From Auricularia sp. M13 (taxonomy: Eukaryota > Basidiomycota > Agaricomycetes > Auriculariales > Auriculariaceae), in contig CM073198.1 in the NCBI GenBank assembly GCA_037042915.1, positions 124,001 through 188,000 on the forward strand: a DNA stretch of 64,000 nt, written 5' to 3'. Numbering within the stretch: the first letter of the stretch is position 1; each line of letters opens with the position of its first letter. This document shows positions 10,506 through 22,316 of the stretch, in pieces. A program made the position numbers and the translations under genes. The notes beneath the pieces are model-generated. The model made no database searches. It was given only the letters and a program-made list of their open reading frames with translations, and had not been told where the DNA came from.

Positions 10506-12525
10506 ATGACCTTGAGCATGCTGGAAGTCGCAGTCATCGTCGTGGTACTCGTACTGGCGACCGAACTTGTGCGATGGGCGAATCGGCGCAACACCATTCG
10601 TTCCGCCCTGCCCCCTGGTCCAGCTGAATCGAGTTTCATCCTTGGAAACGTATCGGACGTCCCACCTTCGCCAGATCAATGGAAGAAATATCGTGAGATG
10701 AGCAAACGCTTTGGTATACATCGGGCTGCAATCTGCTCATTATGCGCTATTCACATGAGCTGCAGGTCCCGTGATGCATTTGCGTACCTTCAACAAACAC
10801 CTTATCATACTCGACACCATGAAGGCGGCGGTGGACCTTCTTGAAAAGCGAGGCGCGACTTACTCGAATCGACCGCGGCTTCCCTTTCTCGGTGAACTGT
10901 GCGATCCCGTTCCTTACTCACGTTTTCGCTGATGTCACCGCCCAGGATGGGATATGACTGGAATATGTCCATCATGCCCTATGGCAACTTCTGGAGGACG
11001 CATCGCCGCGCTTTTCATCAGCATATGAACGAGGCCGCTGTAGCGCGCTTGAGCCGGAAACAAGAACGGCTGAATGCCAGATTTCTCAAGGCGCTCGTTG
11101 ACACACCCGGAGATTGGTGGAGTCTCACGCATTGGTAAGCTTCCTCTCGCAGTAGCTTGGCTCTCAAGGAGATGACATATGGCCACAGGTTGGCCGGCGC
11201 GAATATCATGTCCACGGTGTACGGCTTGGAAGACACGCAGCTGAAACACGATCCCTGGATCCAACTAGGCGAAGATACCCTGCAAATCGCCAACGAGGTG
11301 TTCAAGGCGGGCGTCTATGCGGTCGATATCTTTCCCATCCGTAAGTGGACGCAGAAGCGCTGCATGCGATTGCCGCCTGATCCCTGGCGCCCAGTCAAGT
11401 ATATCCCCTCGTGGTTCCCCGGCGCTTCCTTCAAACGGAGGGCGAATAAGGCCTACAAACTTAAAATCCGCGCCAAGGAGAACCCATATGCATGGGTCAA
11501 GGATCAAATGGTGGGCAGGATGCAGACGTTTTGAATGGTCAGCGTCTGTCTGGAACATTTGGGCAGGCAGCTGGAACCGCAGTCCCTTCTATTACGACTG
11601 CACTCATTGACGCAGAGGTGGACGGATCTTGCCTCCCCGAGGAGGTCATCAAGAACTGTACAGGCATCGCCTACATCGGTGAGCAGAACCGTTTGTTCCC
11701 GTCTGCGTTATTTGATAGACCCCTCAGCCGGGGCTGACACTGTCCGCTCATCGTGCCCATCCGTATGTCATCTGACCTCACCTCTAGACCTTATCGACCA
11801 TACAATCTTTCTTCATGGCCTTGGTGCATAACTCGAGCGTACAGCGGAAGGCGCAGGAAGAGCTCGATCGCATTATCCCGGCTGATCGCCTTCCCACCTT
11901 CGCTGACCGAGATAATTCCAAGCTCCCGTATGTCGAGGCGCTTTTGCGCGAGACGTACAGGCGATACCCTCCTGTTCCCCTTGGTTGCGACAATCTATCT
12001 CAAGATTTTAGGAAGCGAATGGCTAACCAAGTCTTAGGCCTCCCGCATACATCAATCCAAGAAGATGATTACGAGGGGATGCGTATCCCAGCAGGGGCTA
12101 CGCTGGTACCGAACATCTGGTATTTTGCTTCGAAACGCTGAAGGCGAACTCTAACAGTGTCGTAGGTCTATGACGCGGGATGAGGAAATCTTTCCGGATC
12201 CATCCTCTTTTCGCCCTGAGCGCTTCATCAAAGGAGGCCTCCTTGACAAGGATGTGCTTGACCCTCGTGACATTATCTTCGGATTCGGAAGGAGGTGAGA
12301 AGGGACCCGCTCCACGGTCTGTGCGACCTAACGCCCCCGTTTAGAATTTGCCCGGGACGATACTTTGCTGACGCCGAGATTTGGCTGATGATGGCGACGG
12401 TGCTATATTGCTTCGACATTTTCCCAGCACTGGACGACCATGGGAATAGCGTTCTGCCTGGAGAAGAGGTGACAGACGGCATTGTCGTGTTTGTGTCCCA
12501 TCGTCTTCGTGACCTCACCTTCTGA
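10506..12525 (+). CDS. Cytochrome P450 monooxygenase (CYP5144-like), complete
   Basis: A microsomal haem-thiolate monooxygenase. The N-terminal anchor LEVAVIVVVLVLATELV is followed by the proline-rich hinge LPPGPAESSFILGN. Conserved P450 parts appear in order: SIMPYGNFWRTHRRAFHQ (helix C WxxxR), the I-helix AGADT, the K-helix EALLRETYR (ExxR), FRPERFI, and the haem-binding loop FGFGRRICPGRYFA with its axial cysteine. Splicing about nine short introns gives one frame, for example 11135-11188 (GTAAGC...CAG); several donors are weak (GTCCGC, GTTGCG, GTGGGC). The ATG at 10506 was chosen because it lies just before the membrane anchor; an upstream in-frame ATG at 10455 would add 17 residues. Such enzymes act in xenobiotic or secondary metabolism; the substrate is unknown. 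A truncated relative lies at 32.9-33.8 kb. Confidence 0.88.
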
Positions 12526-13578
12526 CACGCTTCCGCAGAGCTCCCGTCCAATTTGATTGCCGCATACTGTCACGATCCGCCATGAAAGAATCCCTCATTC
12601 TTCACAATTTAGAGCAGAGCCTTTAGGACCCAGTCCATGTGCAACTACTTACCTTGCTAGTTGTGTATGTGCAAAGTCTCTAGGCACTCTCAGCCTTGAT
12701 GAAGGAGCGATCAGAGAGAACGTTCGTTCTCTGTCGACAGTCGTAACGTGCATGTTTTCTATGGGGAGCAAATAAGAGAACTCGATTGTTTCAGAGCGAT
12801 TGCTGAGGTCATGCCGGTGCGATCACAGGGCTGTCGTCCTCTCTGTATTGCAGCTTGGCTGAGGTCGTTTCTTCTGAGAGAGGAATCTGGGCCCATGGTG
12901 GTCAGTTGATCCGGCGTCCACGCCGTACGCGCGTGTATCAATGAGACGGTGGGACCAATTACTGGTGAAAGAAGTTTTGTGAGTGATGTATTATTCTCAC
13001 TACAATATGAAGAGCAAAATTTAATGCATTATACATTGTAGCAGCGTACCGAGGTCAGCTGCCGGACTAATATCGGCCGATAGTGCTCGAGGTAGAGTCC
13101 AATATTATTATGCGCCCGGGGCAAGATGCTTGAAAGGAATGCTTCGTGTCATTCGTCGTCCACCCGCATCCGGGAGGACGACTTTGAAAGATCCAGTTAA
13201 TATACCTTGGGGATACATAACATCGTCTACTTCAAGCTCCTGAGTATCTGCATAGTCTGCTGGGCAGCACCACGAGTTGCACGCGCAGGCTGGCAATGCG
13301 GCCATGCATGAGACAGCAGCGCTAAGCTTCAATGATCGTTTAACTCCCCCCCTCGCTGCGACTAGGACGGATGTCGCGCAATCATTCTAGGGCTGAGAAT
13401 TGGGAAGGCTGACGACTTCGTGCAGAACGATCAAGCTTGAACCCAGCATGTACCATCGCGGCACTAATTCAGCGAAAATACACACCTCGTACAACCTCAC
13501 AACTACTCTAGACTGATACACCGGGAAGATACGATAGCGGATAAACAGCAGAAAAACAGCGCAGACAAATCGTGATGG
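12526..13578. other. Intergenic region; one weak 74-codon frame
   Basis: A minus-strand frame at 13108-13332 begins MKLSAAVSCMAALPACACNS, which could be a signal peptide, and ends in SIPFKHLAPGA. It is short, has no neighbours of its kind in the window, and I do not recognise it. The rest of the interval shows nothing. It separates the convergent P450 (plus) and SMC1 (minus) genes, so it mainly holds their 3' ends. Confidence 0.35.
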
Positions 13579-16500
13579 TCACTCGTCGTATTTCGTGAGC
13601 TGAGAAACAATAAGGCGTCAGCAAAAGGGCCCAGACGCACAACAGAGCTGAACGCACATCAAGTGTGAGCGATCGTGAGCTGTTGAGCTCCTGGTCGCGA
13701 TATATACCAACGAGCGAGTTGCCGCGCTCATAGAGCGAGCCCTTCAAGCTGATGACGATGAATTGGAACGCATCCGATGCATGGCGTCGAATGTAGTTTG
13801 CGATCTTCGCGACGTTGGTGTTATCCAAGGCAGCATCGACCTCGTCAAGCACAAAGAACGGCGCGGGTTGGTAGCTGATGAAACGATGTTCATCAGTGCG
13901 CCCGATGGGAAAAAAGAGTCATAGCTGACCTATGTATGGCAAAGAGCAGCGCCAGAGCAGCGACCGTCTTCTCGCCACCAGACAGCTGTTCCATATCTCT
14001 AAAGCGCTTCATAGGTGGCATAGCGTGATACTTGATACCGCTCAGGTACGGTTCCTAAGAGACAACGTGAGCAACGTTCAAGCTCGCGCGCATCGCAACG
14101 CACCTCGCTGTCCTCGAGACTCAGATAAGCCACACCGCCCATAGGCGCGGCCTTGCCCTTTGTCAAGTCCTTGTACACCTGGTCGATGCAGTCGGATATA
14201 TGAGTATACGCCTTGTTGAAGAGGTCGCAACTGCACAGCAAATCGTGAGCAACAAACTGCAGAATGCAAGCCTGGTGCACTCACCGCCGCTTCTTAACGT
14301 CGTTGAACGCATCGCGCGTCTCCCTAGACTCCTTGCGCGCCTTTTCCGCCTCGCGCTCGGTGTCCGCGAGCTTGGCCTCGACGTCGTCCAGGCGCTCGGT
14401 GGCCTTCATGTTGGGCACCATACGCTCGATTTCCGCCGTCAGCTTCGCGATGTTGGCGTCCAGCTGCGCGCCCATCTCCGCAGAGCCGTCCTCCCGCTCG
14501 TCGTCGTCCAGGCTCGCGAAGTCGACCTCGATGCCATAGTCTTGCACCGCCTTGGGGCGCTGCGTGCCGTCCTCGTCATCGACATCCATGGCGACTTCGT
14601 CTCGCAGATTCTACGGCACGGTGTTAGCGAGTAACAAGGCGAATGGGAGCAATGTCCACCTCTTCCATGGGCACGTTCTTCAAGTCGCCCGCCAGTAACG
14701 GCAGATCGATCTTCTCCATCTTGCACTTGCGGTAGACGCCCGATCTCTCGACGGCGGCCTTCTCGATCTCGTCGTTCTACCGCACGCTCATCAACAGATC
14801 ATCCCAGAAAAAAAATAAAGGATGCAACATACCCTTGACGCGATTTCCTTGAGCACCTTCTCGAGCGCCTTCGAGCTCTTACTCGCAGTCTTCTTCATCT
14901 CATCCAGCTCCTTCTTCTTCTCCTCCACCCCATCAGAAAACAGCTTAAGGTCTTCAACCAACTCCTCCAACACGCCCAGCATCTCGTCCAGCTCCTTCTT
15001 CACCACATCCCTGCGCTCCTCCAGCTTCGCAATGGTGGCGGCCTCCGCATCGACGGCCCTGCGCACGCCGTCGAGCCGCGCGCGCACGCCGTCGAGCGAG
15101 TCGGTCTCGAAGCCCACCGCGTGCGTCATGCGCGCAATCTGCGTGTCGAACCGCAGACGCGCGCTCGCCGCCTCCTCCGCCGCGCGCAGCTGCCGGTCCT
15201 CGTACGTCCGGATGTCCGGCACGCCGATCTTGGCGCAGAACGCCCCGAAGATCGCGTCCTCCGCGTCGTGCACCACGCGCGACAGGCCGTCCATCTTCGC
15301 CCTGAGCGCCGCCAGCGCCGAGCGCGCCTGCAGCCGGGTTCAGCGAAACGTGAGGTGTAGTTGGTACGGCTGTAGGAGGGACGCACCTTCTCGACGGCCG
15401 GCTTGACCTTCTTGGCCTCCTTAACGACGAACTTGAGCTCGTCCCGCTTGCCGGTCAGCGCGAGCTTGCAGGCCGACAGGTCGTCCCGCAGCAGCGAAAG
15501 CGCGCCCTCGAGCCTGCTGATTTCCGCGAGCAGCGGCTCGTCGGCGTTCGGGCGCGGCTTCTGCTTTGCGAGGTCTTGCAGCTGCTGCATGAGCGTTTCG
15601 CGCGCGCGGCGCAAGTCTAATGAATACACCCTGCAATCAGCGACGGGAATCAAGGTGAACATCGATAGGGCGTACTGGCGACGTCCTTCTCCTCCCACTT
15701 CTTGCTATTGTCGTGGCTGCTGCGCCCACCGGTGATGAGACCGCTCTTGTGAATGACCGTGCCCTCGAGCGTCACGGCTAAGGCGACACACGTGAGCCCC
15801 AGTCTTGTGCAAACGCGAAAAAAGACGCACCTTTAACTTCCTGCCCCTTCTCCCAGCAGACATACCGCGCGACGTCCATGGTATCACACACGAGCGCATT
15901 GCCGCACGCATGGTGCATCGCGCGCTCGACGGCGGGGTCAAACTGGATGACATCGACGGCGAGCCTTGCACCGCGCGCGAACGAGCGGAACTTGTCGTTG
16001 ATGGGCTTGACCTGGATCGTGTCGAGCGGGATGAACGTCGCCTGGCCCGCGCGCTGTGTGCGCATGTACTATCGGCAGCGCGGCGGGGATGTATCAGGGG
16101 GCAAGTCGAAAGAAAAAACGAGCGCGTCTGGCGCACCTCGATGCACTCGATGGCGGTCTTCTCCGTCTCGACGACGACGGCGTCGAGGTTGCGGCCGAGG
16201 ATGACGCCAACGGCCGTCTCGTACTTGCGCTGCGTCGGCTTGCACAGGTCGACGACGCGGCCGCGCACGCCGGGGAAGACGCGCTGCAGCGAGGCGAGCG
16301 TGTCCTTCAGCCGCGCCTCGCGCTCGGACTCGCGCCGGTCGACGCCGGCTTGCAGCAGCTTGTTGTGGATGTCCGAGAGCTTTTCGTTGGCCTCGTTCTC
16401 CAACTGGCTGTGAATCATCAGCTAACACTGCAGCGGACTGGATCGACAGCTTACTTGATTCTTTGTCGCTCGGCGGTGATTTTCTCCAGCTCGGAGCGCG

Positions 16501-18028
16501 CCTTCGCAAGGTCCTCGCTCAGGGTGGCCATCTTGGCCTCGAGCTCGTCCTTGCGCGCCTTCTCCTTATCGACCTCGGCCTCGAGCCTTTCTCGCGTCGC
16601 CTCAAACTCGGCGAGCTTAGCCTCGTCAGCAGCAAGCGCGCGCGCAGACGTCTTCTCGTCGCGCTGCAGCGACTCGAGCTGCTGCCGCTCAGAGACGGCT
16701 GTGAGCTGCGCCTGCGACTTGAGCGCGCGGTATTCCTCCAGCGCCTCGGGCGAGAGCGAGACGTTGTGCTGCGACGCCTTGCGCTGCTCCTCGGCCGCCT
16801 GGTCCGCCGCGCGCTGGACGGCCGCGAGCTCCTTGCGCGCGTGCTTGATGCGTTCCTCCGCCTTGGCGATGTCGGCCTCGAACGCCTTGGCCATCTTCTC
16901 CGCGTTCTCCTTTTTGCGCCGCGCGTGCGCCAGCTGCGTCTCGATGTCCAGCAGGTCTGGTTTCTGCGCAATTACCACATTAGAAAAAAAGTGAATAATA
17001 TTGGAAGAGAGAGAGAGAGAGAGACACTTGCCTTCTTCTCCAGGTTTTTCTCCTGCTTCTTGATACGCTTCTCTTTGGAGATAACCTCGCTGCGCGCCTT
17101 GGCATACTCGACCCGCGCCGCCTCCGCAGCGGCGTCGTTCAGGGCCTGCTCCTTCCTCAGCTCGTCGAGCGCCTTACTCTGGCTCTTGATCGCGCGCGTG
17201 TTGTCCTCGATGCGCTCCTCGATATGGTACAGCTTCCACAGCAGGCGCTGCAGGACCGCATGCTCGCGCTCCTCGACAAGCCGCTCGAATCGGTCCGCCT
17301 CCTGCTTCTGCTCGCGGAACTGGCGGATCTCGCCCGCGATGCCGCGCCGCTTGGTGAAGTTGAACGTCGCGTTCTCCGTCGCGCGCTCCTGCGCGGCCTT
17401 CGCGCGCTCGTACTCGCCCGCCAGCTCGAGCGAGCCGGATATCTGCTCGATGAGCCGCGAGAGGTCCCGCGGCGACTGCGACGCGATCGCCTCGACGTCG
17501 CCTTGGAAGACGAGGAAGTTCTTGGCTTTGACGAGGATGTTCTGGCCCTCCAGCGCCGCGTTGTAGGCGTGGTAGGTCACGATGCGGCCGTTGAGCTTGT
17601 ATTCGCTCGAGCCGTTCAAGGATACACTGTACCAAAAATGATATATCAATCAGAATCATAGACACCATATTAATATTTGAAACCAGAGCTTACGTGCGCT
17701 GGAACGTCCATTCTTTGTCCTGCGCATCGACCAGGACAGCGAGCACCCACGCCTTCTGAGCGTCTCCTTCACCCCGCGCCTCCTCCTCGGGGTCGTCCTG
17801 GCTCTGCGTACCATCCGACAGCCGCCGTCCGCGGTATATGAGGTCCTTGAGCTGGCTGGAGCGCAGCTGCATGCTCTTGACGCCCAGCACGAACGATATG
17901 GCGTCCATGAGGTTGGACTTGCCCGCGCCGTTGGGCCCGATGACCGAGGTGAAGTTGCTGAATGGGCCGATGACCTGGTGCCCGCGGTACGACTTGAAGT
18001 CGCACACTTCGATGCGCACGACCGGCAT
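13579..18028 (-). CDS. SMC1: Cohesin ATPase subunit SMC1
   Basis: SMC1 pairs with SMC3 and the kleisin RAD21 to form the cohesin ring that holds sister chromatids and extrudes DNA loops in the nucleus. The N-terminus has [12 protein letters not shown] and the Walker A loop GPNGAGKSN, then [13 protein letters not shown] and LIEQISGS. Long coiled-coil exons (17.6-16.4 kb) lead to a hinge with [20 protein letters not shown] and [11 protein letters not shown] second coiled coil (15.6-14.3 kb) leads to the ABC signature [18 protein letters not shown], Walker [14 protein letters not shown] and the C-terminal [20 protein letters not shown]. Total length is about 1,230-1,250 residues, normal for SMC1. 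Roughly a dozen introns; the one at 16974-17031 is GC-AG with consensus donor GCAAGT, and a GA-repeat lies inside it. The final intron leaves LTKYDE as the C-terminus. All catalytic motifs are intact. Confidence 0.96.
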
Positions 18029-19533
18029 CGCGGCGGGATGGTGGCGGGCGAAGCGAAACGCGTTTTGAAGTCCGACAACCGCGCTTCGTCTCTTGCCACA
18101 CGATGTGTCTGCTCAGTATACTGTGAGTAATTCAGCTGGGCGGCCGCACATTATTTCTGGGCTTTTATTTAAAATGATTGCGTGCAACTTATTTTTTTTT
18201 CAGCGCCATAGGGCGCCCAGGTGCGCCAGTTATGTAAACAACCAGGTCAACTGAAGGCTCGAGCCAACACCGCGCTACAAGGTATAGGTTCTCGCTGTTC
18301 ACATTCCTCATGCTGCGTGGTCAGGCAGCTCGGTTTTAAGGTGAGTAATAGTTTTCATACCTGACCATAGAAACCGCCCGCTCAACATTTGACATAATCC
18401 CATTATTGCAAGAAGGCACTCTTAGACTGTTACAGCGCAGTTCTACATACGAGCGCTTGCGTGGTCGACGACACAAGGAAGGTCACGCGCTGTGCATTGC
18501 AAGTTCGAACTCGCGGACGCTGGCTCTGACAGTCGCATTCCCGGCCAATGTGGTATACTCTGCCCGCGATCTCGCGACGGTAAAGCAGCAGGACGAGGCT
18601 TGGAAGAAACGTGGTACAACGGCGCCCGTGCATGAGGATGCTTTCGTACAGCACTAACACTCGGAATACGTTCAGGCTGCCCAAACGTCTGCGGTCGTCG
18701 CTTTCAACGTTTACATTAGCACCGTGTCCACTGTCCAGCACCCGAACTCAACATGGGGACTCCGCCTACAGCGACTGATCCTTCTCGACGGGTTTGCTCA
18801 CTGCACGACTTGACCTGCCGTTGCGAGAACTGCGTCTCCGTCTTGTGAGGTCTCTGTCGTCTTCTGGGTGCTTCGTGCAGCGTTACCGGTATCCCGGCCT
18901 CCGAGTCTCTCTCGTTCCGCTCGCAGTCACTATCCCCGTCCCGGCCTCATCTCGCCTCTCACCTTCGTCTGCTCCATCATCTGGCCGTCGAGTGCTGCTG
19001 AGCGGCGGATTCCTGCTTGGCTTTTCTGTCAGTGGTCCTCTGTGGACGGCGGCGCTGCCAATTGATTTCACTCGAAACATCGTCAAGTTTGACCTCCTTG
19101 CTATTTCACTGGCAGCTGCATGCCCACAACTTGGCGACACCGCTGATTAAGAGACGCTCTTTCCTCCCGTGACTGACAGCAGCAGTAGCAACTGTGATCT
19201 TTTCCACATGTAGAGTCGCATAGGAGCCGTGGCCAATGTCTCCGATGAGCAACTGCCAAACATTTGTTCTCACTGTCAGATTTGGCGGTGATTTATGTTT
19301 CATTTCAGCATCTCATACACTTAATACTGTAATCCGAATGGTCGTTGTATATATGAGAATTACAACGCGTATCCCATCTTCCAGAAGAGGGCGAATGTGC
19401 TGCCGTTCATGATGTGAATCGGAACTGGAAACCGGACCGATCTGTCTGTTGCCTCGCGCGTCAGAGTGAGCGGCCGACAAGTCTTGGCTTATGACCTTTG
19501 GCCCGCGCCCATAGCCCGCAACCCGCGAACGCC
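18029..19533. other. Intergenic region between SMC1 and the SPIN90-like gene
   Basis: About 1.5 kb between divergent genes. Open frames at 18406-18657, 18794-19150 (plus) and 19106-19303 (minus) have no recognised domain and no supporting splice structure. Both promoters must lie here. A poly-T run at about 18191-18200 is the only simple-sequence feature. Confidence 0.45.
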
Positions 19534-21579
19534 ATGGACATTGGCTTCGACATTGGTCTGGTGTACCACATCGACGATGCCCATCAGTTCTGGACCGGTG
19601 AGTCCGTCCGCTGCCCGGTGCCGGCGCCGCGCGCTGAAGCCACATTGCGGATTGCAGAGCTCGAGGACACGCTGCGGATACCCGAGACGGCCACGCTGTC
19701 GCAGATAGACGGCCGGCTGCGACTCTACGTGTCGCTGTGCGCGACGTACCATCGTGCGTGCCGCCGAGCCCGAGAGCGCCAGCGCTGACTATGCTTTGAA
19801 AACGCAGAGCAATATCTGCAGACGCAGCTGCAGCTGCAGCACGCGTGCACGATGCTGCTCGACTCGGAGCTCTTCGCGTTCCACTCGGAGCGGATGAGCC
19901 ATCTGCTCATCGACGAGGCCGTCGCCAACACGAACCCGCACGCCCAGCTCATCCTGCACAAGACCCTGCTGCTCTACGGCCGCGCGCACACGGCCTTCCT
20001 GCGCTCCCAGGCGAAATGGGCGCCGCTCATTCCGATTCTGATGGACCATGTCTCCGTCTCCATCGACTTTGACGCCTTTGCCGACTCCAAGGGCGCCAAC
20101 GCCCAGGCGGTGCCCATCGAGGCCCGCCTCATGACCCTGGCCGTCGGCATTCTGTATGAGGTCTGCCGAGTGCAGAAGTTTGACATCGCCGGCCTCCGTA
20201 CGTGCCTTTTGCCGCCCGTCCAAGCACACGAAACGCTAACTAACACACGGTCTGCAGGAATATTCAGCGACGCGTTCATCGAGACGCTATTTGATCTGGT
20301 CGAGGAGACGCGCGATCTCGCGGACGAGACGCTCAACTACACGCTCATCAAGCTCATCCTCGCGCTCAACGAGCAGTTCATGGTCGCCGCGCTGCCCGAG
20401 AAGGAGAAGGAGAAGGAACAGCATCAGCACCCCGCCAATGCCAATGCCAATGCCAAGTCGTCGTCTGCGGCCTCGCGCAACCGCGTGCTGCAGATCCTCG
20501 TGGCGCGCGGCGCGTCGAGCAAGACGTTCGCGGAGAACATCATCTTCATGCTGAACCGCGCGGGCTCGTCCGAGGAGGACTTCTGCATGCAGCTGCTGGT
20601 GCTCAAGATCCTCTACCTGCTCTTCACGACGCGCGGCACGCACGAGTACTTCTACACGAACGACCTCTGCGTCCTCGTCGACGTCTTCCTGCGCGAGCTC
20701 AGCGACCTCCCGGACGAGTCCGAGTCGCTCCGCCACACCTACCTGCGCGTGCTCTCCCCGCTGCTCACCAACACCCAGCTGCGCACCGTCCCCTACAAGC
20801 GCGCGCAGATCGTGCGCACGCTCCAGGCGCTCGTCGACCACGCACACATCCGCGACGTCTCGCCCACGACGCGCCGCCTCGTCCAGCGCTGCCTCCAGGC
20901 GGAGTGGGCCGCGAGCGTGCTGCAGGAGCGCCGCGGCTCGGAGAGCTCGATGTCGTCGTCGCAGCAGCACAGCCCGACGTCGCCGTCCAGCATGAGCAGC
21001 TTTGCGTCCGCCTTGCCCGCGACGAAGAGCTTGCTCGGCCCGCCGGCGCTCAAGCGCGACAAGTCGCTCCGCTCGAGCGCCAGCGCGAGCGACCTCAAGT
21101 CCGCCGCGGCCGACAAGTCGCATCTGCGCGTCGCGACGCCGCCGCACAACGGGAGCATGGTGAGCCTCGCCGTCGCGCAGCCGCCGGCGCCCGCTGCGGC
21201 GGTGGGCAAGGGCGCGCCGAAGGCCGGCCTGCTCGGCGTGCGCCACCCGCAGCGCGGCGTGTCGCTCGGCGAGGTGGCCGACACGCTGCGCGCGTCGTTC
21301 GGCGACGACGCCGTCTCGTTCGCCTCGTCGTCAGCCTCCTCCTCGGGCTCGCCCACCCCGCCCCCGCCGGAGCGCGCAGACTCGCTTGACGCGCCGCCCG
21401 TGCGCGCGCGCACGACGTCGTCGCCGTACCGCAAGGCGCCGCCGCCGCCGCCCGGCGTGCACCGCCGCAAGGCGCCCGCGCCGCCCGTCAAGGCGCCCAC
21501 TTCGACGACCGCCGCGGCGAACGGGCACACCCTCTCGCCCATCGCGCGCTCGCGCGCCCGGCCGGCCGTCGTCCTCTGA
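19534..21579 (+). CDS. Ldb17/Dip1/SPIN90 (WISH) family activator of the Arp2/3 complex
   Basis: Fission-yeast Dip1, budding-yeast Ldb17 and animal SPIN90 bind Arp2/3 and make it nucleate linear actin filaments that seed branched networks in endocytic patches. The start ATG at 19534 gives MDIGFDIGLVYHIDD; introns 19598-19657, 19754-19807 and 20198-20257 join the exons. The helical leucine-rich domain is clear: LLDSELFAFHSERM, FSDAFIETLFDLVEETRD, LNYTLIKLILALNEQFM, VLKILYLLFTTRGTHEYFYT, DLCVLVDVFLRELSDLP, LRHTYLRVLSPLLTNTQL, YKRAQIVRTLQAL. About 230 C-terminal residues are disordered and Ser/Pro-rich, with proline stretches (PPPPPG, KAPAPPVKAP) that could bind SH3 partners, as in Ldb17. The total is about 620 residues. 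The asparagine/alanine insert after residue 200 is low complexity. Family assignment is strong. Confidence 0.9.
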
Positions 21580-22316
21580 GTCCCACATCCACACGCTCCC
21601 TCCCTCCCGTCGCGCTGTCCCGTCTCCCGTCCCGCTCGCATCTGTACACTCGCATCCAGTCACCCATCGCACCTCGTCTTCTTGAACGCTTCACACTTCG
21701 TTTCGGTTCGGTTCGGCGCTGCTCTCTGCTCTTTACTTTCGGTGTCTATGGTTATGTCCTGCCCTCTTTTTGCCTTTTTGCCCCCCTCACATACGTCGCT
21801 TATCTACAATATCAGGCGCCAATCTACGGTTTTGCGGACCTTGGACAGTGGACGCCGTCGAGCGTGGTCATGTGCATGAGGATGGGTGCGCTGGTCTATA
21901 TTGGCTTTCATGCAGTTTTGTCGTGCTTTTTGTTATCGGGGACCGATGAGATTAAATAAAAAACGCCAAGGGGTCGAAAGTCTGCAGTATTAGGATTTTT
22001 TTTTTTTCGCATTCTACTAGCTTGTAGATAGCTTGGGCGTTGTTGGCGGACGAAGTTACTATCCCACAGATATCCTTAGACGTGACAGTCTCGTGACCGC
22101 GATGTCGTGTTTGGAGTGCCAAACAAAACCACTTGTCCCCGGACGGCGGCCAACCGCTTCAGAATCAGGGCCACACCGCGCACTCGAGCCTCCTCTTGTA
22201 CGAATCTACAACCCGACGCGTATGCTATAAAGGGCGCCGAGCTTCTCTGGCACGCCCTGTGACTCAATATTGTCTCTGGTCCGCCCGGCAACGTGATCTT
22301 CACGTTAACCTTCCTG
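21580..22316. other. 3' region of the SPIN90-like gene and promoter of NTPase gene A
   Basis: Pyrimidine-rich sequence just after the stop, then AT-rich sequence with an A/T-rich run at 21951-21962 and a T-tract near 22000, consistent with a polyadenylation zone. No gene-like frame. The start region of the next gene follows at 22317. Confidence 0.4.

Noticed and set aside
13108-13332. Possible 74-residue secreted protein
   Set aside because: Only a signal-like start supports it; too short and unrecognised to list as a gene.
16056-16994. Long plus-strand open frames opposite SMC1 (up to 367 codons)
   Set aside because: They are antisense shadows of the coiled-coil coding sequence; translations are Arg/Leu/Ser-rich, with no family resemblance or splice logic.
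17003-17025. GA-repeat as a regulatory microsatellite
   Set aside because: It lies inside an SMC1 intron as a short simple repeat; nothing indicates a function.
20287-21641. Long minus-strand open frames opposite the SPIN90-like gene
   Set aside because: High-GC antisense artefacts with low-complexity Arg/Ala/Val translations; the plus strand carries the recognisable protein.
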